From Petrolisthes cinctipes (lineage: Eukaryota > Arthropoda > Malacostraca > Decapoda > Porcellanidae): 64,000 nt of DNA. Under the pieces are notes generated by a model that worked only from the letters and a program-made list of their open reading frames with translations, did not search any database and was not told the DNA's origin. Positions 38,005 to 53,900 of this stretch are shown in pieces; the stretch's first letter is position 1; each line of letters starts with the position of its first letter. Both the position numbers and the translations under genes were made by a program. The stretch spans positions 1,674,001 to 1,738,000 of the forward strand of contig JAWQEG010001306.1 of NCBI GenBank assembly GCA_033782935.1. The letters run 5' to 3'.

Positions 38005-41000
38005 AAAAATCGATATTTTATGTGCCAAAAAGTCGATATCTCAAATTCAGTCCCAAAACACCCGAAAATTCGATATTTAGGGGTCCCAGAAGGGATCTGT
38101 ACATGCCTACTCCGTGTTAGAGTATTTTCAAAATACAGGCCAAAAACATACTGAAAATCGATCTCTTAGGTGCCCAAAAGTCGATATGTGCATGCATCTT
38201 CAGTACCCGTTTATATCTCAAATTCAGGCTCAAAACACCCGAAAATTCGATATTTTTGGGTCCCAGAAGCGATCTGTACATGCCTACTCAGAGCTAGAAT
38301 ATTTTCAAAATATAGGCTAAAAACATGCTAAAAATCGATATTTTATGTGCCAAAAAGTCGATATCTCAAATTCAGTCCCAAAACACCCGAAAATTCGATA
38401 TTTAAGGGTCCCAGAAGGGATCTGTACATGCCTACTCCATGTTAGAGTATTTTCAAAATACAGGCCAAAAACATACTGAAAATCGATCTTTTAGATGCCC
38501 AAAAGTCGATATGTGCATGCATCTTCAGTACCCGTTTACATCTCAAATTCAGGCTCAAAACACCCGAAAATTCAATATTTTGGGGTCCCAGAAGCAATCT
38601 GTACATGCATACTCAGTGCTAGAATATTTTCAAAATATAGGCTAAAAACATGCTAAAAATCGATATTTTAGGTGCCAAAAAGTCGATATCTCAAATTCAG
38701 TCCCAAAACACCCGAAAATTCGATATTTAGGGGTCCCAGAGGCAATCTGTACATGCTTAATCCGTGTTAGAGAATTTTCAAAATACAAGCAAAAAACATA
38801 CTGAAAATCGATCTTTTAGGTGCGCAAAAGTCGATAGGTTCATGCATTTTCTGTACCCATTTATATCTCAAATTCTGGCCCTAAACACCCGAAAATTCAA
38901 TATTTTGGGGTCCCAGAAGCGATCTGTACATGCCTACTCAGTGCTAGAATATTTTCAAAATATAGGCTAAAAACATGCTAAAAATCGATATTTTATGTGC
39001 CAAAAAGTCGATATCTCAAATTCAGTTCCAAAACACCCGAAACTTCGATATTTTGGGGTCCCAGAAGCGATCTGTACATGGCTACTCCGTGTTAGAGTAT
39101 TTTTAAAATACAGGCCAAAAACATACTGAAAATCGATCTTTTAGGTGCCCAAAAGTCGATATGTGCATGCATCTTCTATACGCGTTTATATCTCAAATTC
39201 TGGCCCTAAACACCCGAAAATTCGATATTTTGGGGTCCCAGAAGCGATCTGTACATGCCTACTCCGTGTTAGAGTATTTTCAAAATTCAGGCCCAAAACA
39301 TGCTGAAAATCGATATTTTTGGTGCCCTAAGTCAATATGTGCATGCATCTTCTATACTCGTTTATATCTCAAATTCAGGCTCAAAACACCCGAAAATTCG
39401 ATATTTTGGGGTCCCAGAAGCGATCTTTACATGCCTACTCAGTGCTAGAATGTTTTCAAAATATAGGCTCAAAACATGCTCAAAATCGATATTTTAGGTG
39501 CCCAAAAGTCGATATGTGCATGCATCTTCTGTACCCGTTTATATCTCAAATTCAGGCTCAAAACACCCGAAAATTCGATATTTTTGGGTCCCAGAAGCAA
39601 TCTGTACATGCCTACTCAGTGCTAGAATATTTTCAAAATATAGGCTAAAAACATGCTAAAAATCGATATTTTAGGTGCCAAAAAGTCGATATCTCAAATT
39701 CAGTCCCAAAACACCCGAAAATTCGATATTTATGGGTCCCAGAAGCGATCTGTACATGCCTACTCCGTGCTAGAGTATTTTCAAAATACAGGCCAAAAAC
39801 ATACTGAAAATCGATCATTTAGGTGCCCAAAAGTCGATATGTGCATGCATCTTCTGTACCCGTTTATATCTCAAATTCAGGCCCTAAACACCCGAAAATT
39901 CGATATTTTGGGGTCCCAGAAGCGATCTGTACATGCCTACTCAGTGCTAGAGTATTTTCAAAATACATGCCCAAAACATGCTCAAAATCGATATTTTAAG
40001 TGCCCAAAAGTCGATAAGTGCATGCATCTTCTGTACCCGTTTTTATCTCAAATTCAGGCTCAAAACACCCGAAAATTCGATATTTTTTGGGTCCCAAAAG
40101 CGATCTGTACATGCCTACTCAGAGCTAGAATATTTTCAAAATATAGGCTAAAAACATGCTAAAAATCGATATTTTATGTGCCAAAAAGTCGATATCTCAA
40201 ATTCAGTCCCAAAACACCCGAAAATTCGATATTTAGGGGTCCCAGAAGGGATCTGTACATGCCTACTCGGTGTTAGAGTATTTTCAAAATACAGGCCAAA
40301 AACATACTGAAAATCCATCTTTTAGGTGCCCAAAAGTCGATATGTGCATGCATCTTCAGTACCCGTTTACATCTCAAATTCAGGCTCAAAACACCCGAAA
40401 ATTCGATATTTTTGGGTCCCAGAAGCAATCTGAACATGCCTACTCAGTGCTAGAATATTTTCAAAATATAGGCTAAAAACATGCTAAAAATCGATATTTT
40501 AGATGCCAAAAAGTCGATATCTCAAATTCAGTCCCAAAACACCCGAAAATTCGATATTTATGTTTCAAAGAAGCGATCTGTACATTCCTACTCCGTGCTA
40601 GAGTATTTTCAAAATACAGGCCAAAAACATACTGAAAATCGATCATTTAGGTGCCCAAAAGTCGATATGTGCATGCATCTTCTGTACCCGTTTTTATCTC
40701 AAATTCAGTCTCAAAACACCCGAAAATTCGATATTTTTTGGGTCCCAGAAGCGATCTGTACATGCCTACTCAGAGCTAGAATATTTTCAAAATATAGGCT
40801 AAAAATATGCTAAATATCGATATTTTATGTGCCAAAAAGTCGATATCTCAAATTCAGTCCCAAAACACTCGAAAATTCGATATTTAGGGGTCCCAGAAGG
40901 GATCTGTACATGCCTACTCCGTGTTAGAATATTTTCAAAATACAGGCCAAAAACATACTGAAAATCGATCTCTTAGGTGCCCAAAAGTCGATATGTGCAT

Positions 41001-44000
41001 GCATCTTCAGTACCCGTTTATATCTCAAATTCAGGCTCAAAACACCCGAAAATTCAATATTTTTGGGTCCCAGAAGCGATCTGTACATGCCTACTCAGAG
41101 CTAGAATATTTTCAAAATATAGGCTAAAAACATGCTAAAAATCGATATTTTATGTGCCAAAAAGTCGATATCTCAAATTCAGTCCCAAAACACTCGAAAA
41201 TTCGATATTTAGGGGTCCCAGAAGGGATCTGTACATGCCTACTCCGTGTTAGAGTATTTTCAAAATACAGGCCAAAAACATACTGAAAATCGATCTTTTA
41301 GATGCGCAAAAGTCGATATGTGCATGCATCTTCAGTACCCGTTTACATCTCAAATTCAGGCTCAAAACACCCGAAAATTCAATATTTTGGGGTCCCAGAA
41401 GCGATCTGTACATGCCTACTCAGAGCTAGAATATTTTCAAAATATAGGCTAAAAACATGCTAAAAACCGATATTTTATGTGCCAAAAAGTCGATATCTCA
41501 AATTCAGTCCCAAAACACTCGAAAATTCGATATTTAGGGGTCCCAGAAGGGATCTGTACATGCCTACTCCATGTTAGAGTATTTTCAAAATACAGGCCAA
41601 AAACATACTGAAAATCGATCTCTTAGGTGCCCAAAAGTCGATATGTGCATGCATCTTCAGTACCCGTTTATATCTCAAATTCAGGCTGAAAACACCCGAA
41701 AATTCGATATTTTTGGGTCCCAGAAGCGATCTGTACATGCCTACTCAGAGCTAGAATATTTTCAAAATATAGGCTAAAAACATGCTAAAAATCGATATTT
41801 TATGTGCCAAAAAGTCGATATCTAAAATTCAGTCCCAAAACACCCGAAAATTCGATATTTAGGGGTCCCAGAAGGGATCTGTACATGCCTACTCCGTGTA
41901 AGAGTATTTTCAAAATACAGGCCAAAAACATACTGAAAATCGATCTTTTAGATGCCCAAAAGTCGATATGTGCATGCATCTTCAGTACCCGTTTACATCT
42001 CAAATTCAGGCTCAAAACACCCGAAAATTCAATATTTTGGGGTCCCAGAAGCAATCTGTACATGCATACTCAGTGCTAGAATATTTTCAAAATATAGGCT
42101 CAAAACATGCTAAAAATCGATATTTTAGGTGCCAAAAAGTCGATATCTCAAATTCAGTCCCAAAACACCCGAAAATTCGATATTTATGGGTCCCAGAAGC
42201 GATCTGTACATGCCTACTCCGTGCTAGAGTATTTTCAAAATACAGGCCAAAAACATACTGAAAATCGATCATTTAGGTGCCCAAAAGTCGATATGTGCAT
42301 GCATCTTCAGTACCCGTTTACATCTCAAATTCAGGCTCAAAACACCCGAAAATTCAATATTTTGGGGTCCCAGAAGCAATCTGTACATGCATACTCAGTG
42401 CTAGAATATTTTCAAAAAATAGGCTAAAAACATGCTAAAAATCGATATTTTAGGTGCCAAAAAGTCGATATCTCAAATTCAGTCCCAAAACACCCGAAAA
42501 TTCGATATTTAGGGGTCCCAGAGGCAATCTGTACATGCTTACTCCGTGTTAGAGAATTTTCAAAATACAGGCAAAAAACATACTGAAAATCGATCTTTTA
42601 GGTGCGCAAAAGTCGATAGGTTCATGCATTTTCTGTACCCATTTATATCTCAAATTCTGGCCCTAAACACCCGAAAATTCAATATTTTGGGGTCCCAGAA
42701 GCGATCTGTACATGCCTACTCAGTGCTAGAATATTTTCAAAATATAGGCTAAAAACATGCTAAAAATCGATATTTTATGTGCCAAAAATTCGATATCTCA
42801 AATTCAGTTCCAAAACACCCGAAACTTCGATGTTTAGGGGTCCCAGAAGCGATCTGTACATGGCTACTCCGTGTTAGAGTATTTTCAAAATACAGGCCAA
42901 AAACTTACTGAAAATCGATCTTTTAGGTGCCCAAAAGTCGATATGTGCATGTATCTTCTATACGCGTTTATATCTCAAATTCTGGCCCTAAACACCCGAA
43001 AATTCGATATTTTGGGGTCCCAGAAGCGATCTGTACATGCCTACTCCGTGTTAGAGTATTTTCAAAATTCAGGCCCAAAACATGCTGAAAATCGATATTT
43101 TTGGTGCCCTAAGTCAATATGTGTATGCATCTTCTATACTCGTTTATATCTCAAATTCAGGCTCAAAACACCCGAAAATTCGATATTTTGGTGTCCCAGA
43201 AGCGATCTGTACATGCCTACTCAGTGCTAGAATGTTTTCAAAATATAGGCTCAAAACATGCTCAAAATCGATATTTTAGGTGCCAAAAAGTCGATATCTC
43301 AAATTCAGTCCCAAAACACCCGAAAATTCGATATTTATGGGTCCCAGAAACGATCTGTACTTGCCTACTCCGTGCTAGAGTATTTTCAAAATACAGGCCA
43401 AAAACATACTGAAAATCGATCATTTAGGTGCCCAAAAGTCGATATGTGCATGCATCTTCTGTACCCGTTTATATCTCAAATTCAGGCCCTAAACACCCGA
43501 AAATTCGATATTTTGGGGTCCCAGAAGCGATCTGTACATGCCTACTCAGTGCTAGAGTATTTTCAAAATACATGCCCAAAACATGCTCAAAATCGATATT
43601 TTAAGTGCCCAAAAGTCGATAAGTGCATGCATCTTCTGTACCCGTTTTTATCTCAAATTCAGGCTCAAAACACCCGAAAAATCGATATTTTTTGGGTCCC
43701 AGAAGCGATCTGTACATGCCTACTCAGAGCTAGAATATTTTCAAAATATAGGCTAAAAACATGCTAAAAATCGATATTTTATGTGCCAAAAAGTCGATAT
43801 CTCAAATTCAGTCCCAAAACACCCGAAAATTCGATATTTAGGGTTCCCAGAAGGGATCTGTACATGCCTACTCCGTGTTAGAGTATTTTCAAAATACAGG
43901 CCAAAAACATACTGAAAATCGATCTTTTAGATGCCCAAAAGTCGATATGTGCATGCATCTTCAGTACCCGTTTAAATCTCAAATTCAGGCTCAAAACACC

Positions 44001-44916
44001 CGAAAATTCAATATTTTGGGGTCCCAGAAGCAATCTGTACATGCATACTCAGTGCTAGAATATTTTCAAAATATGGGCTAAAAACATGCTAAAAATCGAT
44101 ATTTTAGGTGCCAAAAAGTCGATATCTCAAATTCAGTCCCAAAACACCCGAAAATTCGATATTTAGGGGTCCCAGAGGCAATCTGTACATGCTTACTCTG
44201 TGTTAGAGAATTTTCAAAATACAGGCAAAAAACATACTGAAAATCGATCTTTTAGGTGCGCAAAAGTCGATAGGTTCATGCATTTTCTGTACCCATTTAT
44301 ATCTCAAATTCTGGCCCTAAACACCCGAAAATTCAATATTTTGGGGTCCCAGAAGCGATCTGTACATGCCTACTCAGTGCTAGAATATTTTCAAAATATA
44401 GGCTAAAAACATGCTAAAAATCGATATTTTATGTGCCAAAAAGTCGATATCTCAAATTCAGTTCCAAAACACCCGAAACTTCGATATTTTGGGGTCCCAG
44501 AAGCGATCTGTACATGGCTACTCCGTGTTAGAGTATTTTTAAAATACAGGCCAAAAACATACTGAAAATCGATCTTTTAGGTGCCCAAAAGTCGATATGT
44601 GCATGCATCTTCTATACGCGTTTATATCTCAAATTCTGGCCCTAAACACCCGAAAATTCGATATTTTGGGGTCCCAGAAGCGATCTGTACATGCCTACTC
44701 CGTGTTAGAGTATTTTCAAAATTCAGGCCCAAAACATGCTGAAAATCGATATTTTTGGTGCCCTAAGTCAATATGTGTATGCATCTTCTATACTCGTTTA
44801 TATCTCAAATTCAGGCTCAAAACACCCGAAAATTCGATATTTTGGGGTCCCAGAAGCGATCTTTACATGCCTACTCAGTGCTAGAATGTTTTCAAAATAT
44901 AGGCTCAAAACATGCT
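38005..44916 (+). repeat. 6912-bp higher-order repeat, copy 2
   Basis: Directly follows copy 1 at offset 6912. The junction lies in a hybrid 148-bp monomer (37941-38088): upstream bases match the monomer at 44853, downstream bases match the monomer at about 31029, and the switch is within AAAACATGCT (37995-38004). The copies look identical over the stretches compared, including rare variants such as CATTCCTACTCC, GCTAAATATCG and AAAAACCGATATTTT. Confidence 0.93.
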
Positions 44917-47900
44917 CAAAATCGATATTTTAGGTGCCCAAAAGTCGATATGTGCATGCATCTTCTGTACCCGTTTATATCTCAAATTCAGGCTCATAAC
45001 ACCCGAAAATTCGATATTTTTGGGTCCCAGAAGCAATCTGTACATGCCTACTCAGTGCTAGAATATTTTCAAAATATAGGCTAAAAACATGCTAAAAATC
45101 GATATTTTAGGTGCCAAAAAGTCGATATCTTAAATTCAGTCCCAAAACACCCGAAAATTCGATATTTATGGGTCCCAGAAGCGATCTGTACATGCCTACT
45201 TCGTGCTAGAGTATTTTCAAAATACAGGCCAAAAACATACTGAAAATCGATCATTTAGGTGCCCAAAAGTCGATATGTGCATGCATCTTCTGTACCCGTT
45301 TATATCTCAAATTCAGGCCCTAAACACCCGAAAATTCGATATTTTGGGGTCCCAGAAGCGATCTGTACATGCCTACTCAGTGCTAGAGTATTTTCAAAAT
45401 ACATGCCCAAAACATGCTCAAAATCGATATTTTAAGTGCCCAAAAGTCGATAAGTGCATGCATCTTCTGTACCCGTTTTTATCTCAAATTCAGGCTCAAA
45501 ACACCCGAAAATTCGATATTTTTTGGGTCCCAAAAGCGATCTGTACATGCCTACTCAGAGCTAGAATATTTTCAAAATACAGGCTAAAAACATGCTAAAA
45601 ATCGATATTTTATGTGCCAAAAAGTCGATATCTCAAATTCAGTCCCAAAACACCCGAAAATTCGATATTTAGGGGTCCCAGAAGGGATCTGTACATGCCT
45701 ACTCGGTGTTAGAGTATTTTCAAAATACAGGCCAAAAACATACTGAAAATCGATCTTTTAGGTGCCCAAAAGTCGATATGTGCATGCATCTTCAGTACCC
45801 GTTTACATCTCAAATTCAGGCTCAAAACACCCGAAAATTCGATATTTTTGGGTCCCAGAAGCAATCTGAACATGCCTACTCAGTGCTAGAATATTTTCAA
45901 AATATAGGCTAAAAACATGCTAAAAATCGATATTTTAGATGCCAAAAAGTCAATATCTCAAATTCAGTCCCAAAACACCCGAAAATTCGATATTTATGTT
46001 TCAAAGAAGCGATCTGTACATTCCTACTCCGTGCTAGAGTATTTTCAAAATACAGGCCAAAAACATACTGAAAATCGATCATTTAGGTGCCCAAAAGTCG
46101 ATATGTGCATGCATCTTCTGTACCCGTTTATATCTCAAATTCAGGCCCTAAACACCCGAAAATTCGATATTTTGGGGTCCCAGAAGCGATCTGTACATGC
46201 CTACTCAGTGCTAGAGTATTTTCAAAATACATGCCCAAAACATGCTCAAAATCGATATTTTAAGTGCCCAAAAGTCGATAAGTGCATGCATCTTCTGTAC
46301 CCGTTTTTATCTCAAATTCAGTCTCAAAACACCCGAAAATTCGATATTTTTTGGGTCCCAGAAGCGATCTGTACATGCCTACTCAGAGCTAGAATATTTT
46401 CAAAATATAGGCTAAAAACATGCTAAAAATCGATATTTTATGTGCCAAAAAGTCGATATCTCAAATTCAGTCCCAAAACACTCGAAAATTCGATATTTAG
46501 TGGTCCCAGAAGGGATCTGTACATGCCTACTCCGTGTTAGAATATTTTCAAAATACAGGCCAAAAACATACTGAAAATCGATCTCTTAGGTGCACAAAAG
46601 TCGATATGTGCATGCATCTTCAGTACCCGTTTATATCTCAAATTCAGGCTCAAAACACCCGAAAATTCAATATTTTTGGGTCCCAGAAGCGATCTGTACA
46701 TGCCTACTCAGAGCTAGAATATTTTCAAAATATAGGCTAAAAACATGCTAAAAATCGATATTTTATGTGCCAAAAAGTCGATATCTCAAATTCAGTCCCA
46801 AAACACTCGAAAATTCGATATTTAGGGGTCCCAGAAGGGATCTGTACATGCCTACTCCGTGTTAGAGTATTTTCAAAATACAGGCCAAAAACATACTGAA
46901 AATCGATCTCTTAGGTGCCCAAAAGTCGATATGTGAATGCATCTTCAGTACCCGTTTATATCTCAAATTCAGGCTCAAAACACCCGAAAATTCGATATTT
47001 TTGGGTCCCAAAAGCGATCTGTACATGCCTACTCAGAGCTAGAATATTTTCAAAATATAGGCTAAAAACATGCTAAAATTCGATATTTTATGTGCCAAAA
47101 AGTCGATATCTCAAATTCAGTCCCAAAACACCCGAAAATTCGATATTTAGGCGTCCCAGAAGGGATCTGTACATGCCTACTCCGTGTTAGAGTATTTTCA
47201 AAATACAGGCCAAAAACATACTGAAAATCGATCTTTTAGATGCCCAAAAGTCGATATGTGCATGCATCTTCAGTACCCGTTTACATCTCAAATTCAGGCT
47301 CAAAACACCCGAAAATTCGATATTTTGGGGTCCCAGAAGCGATCTGTACATGCCTACTCAGAGCTAGAATATTTTCAAAATATAGGCTAAAAACATGCTA
47401 AAAATCGATATTTTATGTGCCAAAAAGTCGATATCTCAAATTCAGTCCCAAAACACTCGAAAATTCGATATTTAGGGGTCCCAGAAGGGATCTGTACATG
47501 CCTACTCCATGTTAGAGTATTTTCAAAATACAGGCCAAAAACATACTGAAAATCGATCTCTTAGGTGCCCAAAAGTCGATATGTGCATGCATCTTCAGTA
47601 CCCGTTTATATCTCAAATTCAGGCTCAAAACACCCGAAAATTCGATATTTTTGGGTCCCAGAAGCGATCTGTACATGCCTACTCAGAGCTAGAATATTTT
47701 CAAAATATAGGCTAAAAACATGCTAAAAATCGATATTTTATGTGCCAAAAAGTCGATATCTAAAATTCAGTCCCAAAACACCCGAAAATTCGATATTTAG
47801 GGGTCCCAGAAGGGATCTGTACATGCCTACTCCGTGTAAGAGTATTTTCAAAATACAGGCCAAAAACATACTGAAAATCGATCTTTTAGATGCCCAAAAG

Positions 47901-50900
47901 TCGATATGTGCATGCATCTTCAGTACCCGTTTACATCTCAAATTCAGGCTCAAAACACTCGAAAATTCAATATTTTGGGGTCCCAGAAGCAATCTGTACA
48001 TGCATACTCAGTGCTAGAATATTTTCAAAATATAGGCTCAAAACATGCTAAAAATCGATATTTTAGGTGCCAAAAAGTCGATATCTCAAATTCAGTCCCA
48101 AAACACCCGAAAATTCGATATTTATGGGTCCCAGAAGCGATCTGTACATGCCTACTCCGTGCTAGAGTATTTTCAAAATACAGGCCAAAAACATACTGAA
48201 AATCGATCATTTAGGTGCCCAAAAGTCGATATGTGCATGCATCTTCAGTACCCGTTTACATCTCAAATTCAGGCTCAAAACACCCGAAAATTCAATATTT
48301 TGGGGTCCCAGAAGCAATCTGTACATGCATACTCAGTGCTAGAATATTTTCAAAATAAAGGCTAAAAACATGCTAAAAATCGATATTTTAGGTGCCAAAA
48401 AGTCGATATCTCAAATTCAGTCCCAAAACACCCGAAAATTCGATATTTAGGGGTCCCAGAGGCAATCTGTACATGCTTACTCCGTGTTAGAGAATTTTCA
48501 AAATACAAGCAAAAAACATACTGAAAATCGATCTTTTAGGTGCGCAAAATTCGATAGGTTCATGCATTTTCTGTACCCATTTATATCTCAAATTCTGGCC
48601 CTAAACACCCGAAAATTCAATATTTTGGGGTCCCAGAAGCGATCTGTACATGCCTACTCAGTGCTAGAATATTTTCAAAATATAGGCTAAAAACATGCTA
48701 AAAATCGATATTTTATGTGCCAAAAAGTCGATATCTCAAATTCAGTTCCAAAACACCCGAAACTTCGATATTTTGGGGTCCCAGAAGCGATCTGTACATG
48801 GCTACTCCGTGTTAGAGTATTTTTAAAATACAGGCCAAAAACATACTGAAAATCGATCTTTTAGGTGCCCAAAAGTCGATATGTGCATGCATCTTCTATA
48901 CGCGTTTATATCTCAAATTCTGGCCCGAAACACCCGAAAATTCGATATTTTGGGGTCCCAGAAGCGATCTGTACATGCCTACTCCGTGTTAGAGTATTTT
49001 CAAAATTCAGGCCCAAAACATGCTGAAAATCGATATTTTTGGTGCCCTAAGTCAATATGTGTATGCATCTTCTATACTCGTTTATATCTCAAATTCAGGC
49101 TCAAAACACCCGAAAATTCGATATTTTGGGGTCCCAGAAGCGATCTTTACATGCCTACTCAGTGCTAGAATGTTTTCAAAATATAGGCTCAAAACATGCT
49201 CAAAATCGATATTTTAGGTGCCCAAAAGTCGATATGTGCATGCATCTTCTGTACCCGTTTATATCTCAAATTCAGGCTCAAAACACCCGAAAATTCGATA
49301 TTTTTGGGTCCCAGAAGCAATCTGTACATGCCTACTCAGTGCTAGAATATTTTCAAAATATAGGCTAAAAACATGCTAAAAATCGATATTTTAGGTGCCA
49401 AAAAGTCGATATCTCAAATTCAGTCCCAAAACACCCGAAAATTCGATATTTATGGGTCCCAGAAGCGATCTGTACATGCCTACTCCGTGCTAGAGTATTT
49501 TCAAAATACAGTCCAAAAACATACTGAAAATCGATCATTTAGGTGCCCAAAAGTCGATATGTGCATGCATCTTCTGTACCCGTTTATATCTCAAATTCAG
49601 GCCCTAAACACCCGAAAATTCGATATTTTTGGGTCCCAGAAGCGATCTGTACATGCCTACTCAGAGCTAGAATATTTTCAAAATATAGGCTAAAAACATG
49701 CTAAATATCGATATTTTATGTGCCAAAAAGTCGATATCTCAAATTCAGTCCCAAAACACTCGAAAATTCGATATTTAGGGGTCCCAGAAGGGATCTGTAC
49801 ATGCCTACTCCGTGTTAGAATATTTTCAAAATACAGGCCAAAAACATACTGAAAATCGATCTCTTAGGTGCCCAAAAGTCGATATGTGCATGCATCTTCA
49901 GTACCCGTTTATATCTCAAATTCAGGCTCAAAACACCCGAAAATTCAATATTTTTGGGTCCCAGAAGCGATCTGTACATGCCTACTCAGAGCTAGAATAT
50001 TTTCAAAATATAGGCTAAAAACATGCTAAAAATCGATATTTTATGTGCCAAAAAGTCGATATCTCAAATTCAGTCCCAAAACACTCGAAAATTCGATATT
50101 TAGGGGTCCCAGAAGGGATCTGTACATGCCTACTCCGTGTTAGAGTATTTTCAAAATACAGGCCAAAAACATACTGAAAATCGATCTCTTAGGTGCCCAA
50201 AAGTCGATATGTGAATGCATCTTCAGTACCCGTTTATATCTCAAATTCAGGCTCAAAACACCCGAAAATTCGATATTTTTGGGTCCCAAAAGCGATCTGT
50301 ACATGCCTACTCAGAGCTAGAATATTTTCAAAATATAGGCTAAAAACATGCTAAAAATCGATATTTTATGTGCCAAAAAGTCGATATCTCAAATTCAGTC
50401 CCAAAACACCCGAAAATTCGATATTTAGGCGTCCCAGAAGGGATCTGTACATGCCTACTCCGTGTTAGAGTATTTTCAAAATACAGGCCAAAAACATACT
50501 GAAAATCGATCTTTTAGATGCCCAAAAGTCGATATGTGCATGCATCTTCAGTACCCGTTTACATCTCAAATTCAGGCTCAAAACACCCGAAAATTCAATA
50601 TTTTGGGGTCCCAGAAGCGATCTGTACATGCCTACTCAGAGCTAGAATATTTTCAAAATATAGGCTAAAAACATGCTAAAAATCGATATTTTATGTGCCA
50701 AAAAGTCGATATCTCAAATTCAGTCCCAAAACACTCGAAAATTCGATATTTAGGGGTCCCAGAAGGGATCTGTACATGCCTACTCCATGTTAGAGTATTT
50801 TCAAAATACAGGCCAAAAACATACTGAAAATCGATCTCTTAGGTGCCCAAAAGTCGATATGTGCATGCATCTTCAGTACCCGTTTATATCTCAAATTCAG

Positions 50901-53900
50901 ACTCAAAACACCCGAAAATTCGATATTTTTGGGTCCCAGAAGCGATCTGTACATGCCTACTCAGAACTAGAATATTTTCAAAATATAGGCTAAAAACATG
51001 CTAAAAATCGATATTTTATGTGCCAAAAAGTCGATATCTAAAATTCAGTCCCAAAACACCCGAAAATTCGATATTTAGGGGTCCCAGAAGGGATCTGTAC
51101 ATGCCTACTCCGTGTAAGAGTATTTTCAAAATACAGGCCAAAAACATACTGAAAATCGATCTTTTAGATGCCCAAAAGTCGATATGTGCATGCATCTTCA
51201 GTACCCGTTTACATCTCAAATTCAGGCTCAAAACACCCGAAAATTCAATATTTTGGGGTCCCAGAAGCAATCTGTACATGCATACTCAGTGCTAGAATAT
51301 TTTCAAAATATAGGCTCAAAACATGCTAAAAATCGATATTTTAGGTGCCAAAAAGTCGATATCTCAAATTCAGTCCCAAAACACCCGAAAATTCGATATT
51401 TATGGGTCCCAGAAGCGATCTGTACATGCCTACTCCGTGCTAGAGTATTTTCAAAATACAGGCCAAAAACATACTGAAAATCGATTATTTAGGTGCCCAA
51501 AAGTCGATATGTGCATGCATCTTCAGTACCCGTTTACATCTCAAATTCAGGCTCAAAACACCCGAAAATTCAATATTTTGGGGTCCCAGAAGCAATCTGT
51601 ACATGCATACTCAGTGCTAGAATATTTTCAAAATATAGGCTAAAAACATGCTAAAAATCGATATTTTAGGTGCCAAAAAGTCGATATCTCAAATTCAGTC
51701 CCAAAACACCCGAAAATTCGATATTTAGGGGTCCCAGAGGCAATCTGTACATGCTTACTCCGTGTTAGAGAATTTTCAAAATACAGGCAAAAAACATACT
51801 GAAAATCGATCTTTTAGGTGCGCAAAAGTCGATAGGTTCACGCATTTTCTGTACCCATTTATATCTCAAATTCTGTCCCTAAACACCCGAAAATTCAATA
51901 TTTTGGGGTCCCAGAAGCGATCTGTACATGCCTACTCAGTGCTAGAATATTTTCAAAATATAGGCTAAAAACATGCTAAAAATCGATATTTTATGTGCCA
52001 AAAATTCGATATCTCAAATTCAGTTCCAAAACACCCGAAACTTCGATGTTTAGGGGTCCCAGAAGCGATCTGTACATGGCTACTCCGTGTTAGAGTATTT
52101 TCAAAATACAGGCCAAAAACTTACTGAAAATCGATCTTTTAGGTGCCCAAAAGTCGATATGTGCATGTATCTTCTATACGCGTTTATATCTCAAATTCTG
52201 GCCCTAAACACCCGAAAATTCGATATTTTGGGGTCCCAGAAGCGATCTGTACATGCCTACTCCGTGTTAGAGTATTTTCAAAATTCAGGCCCAAAACATG
52301 CTGAAAATCGATATTTTTGGTGCCCTAAGTCAATATGTGTATGCATCTTCTATACTCGTTTATATCTCAAATTCAGGCTCAAAACACCCGAAAATTCGAT
52401 ATTTTGGTGTCCCAGAAGCGATCTGTACATGCCTACTCAGTGCTAGAATGTTTTCAAAATATAGGCTCAAAACATGCTCAAAATCGATATTTTAGGTGCC
52501 AAAAAGTCGATATCTCAAATTCAGTCCCAAAACACCCGAAAATTCGATATTTATGGGTCCCTGAAACGATCTGTACTTGCCTACTCCGTGCTAGAGTATT
52601 TTCAAAATACAGGCCAAAAACATACTGAAAATCGATCATTTAGGTGCCCAAAAGTCGATATGTGCATGCATCTTCTGTACCCGTTTATATCTCAAATTCA
52701 GGCCCTAAACACCCGAAAATTCGATATTTTGGGGTCCCAGAAGCGATCTGTACATGCCTACTCAGTGCTAGAGTATTTTCAAAATACATGCCCAAAACAT
52801 GCTCAAAATCGATATTTTAAGTGCCCAAAAGTCGATAAGTGCATGCATCTTCTGTACCCGTTTTTATCTCAAATTCAGGCTCAAAACACCCGAAAAATCG
52901 ATATTTTTTGGGTCCCAGAAGCGATCTGTACATGCCTACTCAGAGCTAGAATATTTTCAAAATATAGGCTAAAAACATGCTAAAAATCGATATTTTATGT
53001 GCCAAAAAGTCGATATCTCAAATTCAGTCCCAAAACACCCGAAAATTCGATATTTAGGGTTCCCAGAAGGGATCTGTACATGCCTACTCCGTGTTAGAGT
53101 ATTTTCAAAATACAGGCCAAAAACATACTGAAAATCGATCTTTTAGATGCCCAAAAGTCGATATGTGCATGCATCTTCAGTACCCGTTTAAATCTCAAAT
53201 TCAGGCTCAAAACACCCGAAAATTCAATATTTTGGGGTCCCAGAAGCAATCTGTACATGCATACTCAGTGCTAGAATATTTTCAAAATATGGGCTAAAAA
53301 CATGCTAAAAATCGATATTTTAGGTGCCAAAAAGTCGATATCTCAAATTCAGTCCCAAAACACCCGAAAATTCGATATTTAGGGGTCCCAGAGGCAATCT
53401 GTACATGCTTACTCTGTGTTAGAGAATTTTCAAAATACAGGCAAAAAACATACTGAAAATCGATCTTTTAGGTGCGCAAAAGTCGATAGGTGCATGCATT
53501 TTCTGTACCCGTTTATATCTCAAATTCTGGCCCTAAACACCCGAAAATTCAATATTTTGGGGTCCCAGAAGCGATCTGTACATGCCTACTCAGTGCTAGA
53601 ATATTTTCAAAATATAGGCTAAAAACATGCTAAAAATCGATATTTTAGGTGCCAAAAAGTCGATATCTCAAATTCAGTCCCAAAACACCCGAAACTTCGA
53701 TATTTAGGGGTCCCAGAAGCGATCTGTACATGGCTACTCCGTGTTAGAGTATTTTCAAAATACAGGCCAAAAACATACTGAAAATCGATCTTTTAGGTGC
53801 TTAAAAGTCGATATGTGCATGCATCTTCTATACGCGTTTATATCTCAAATTCTGGCCCTAAACACCCGAAAATTCGATATTTTGGGGTCCCAGAAGCGAT

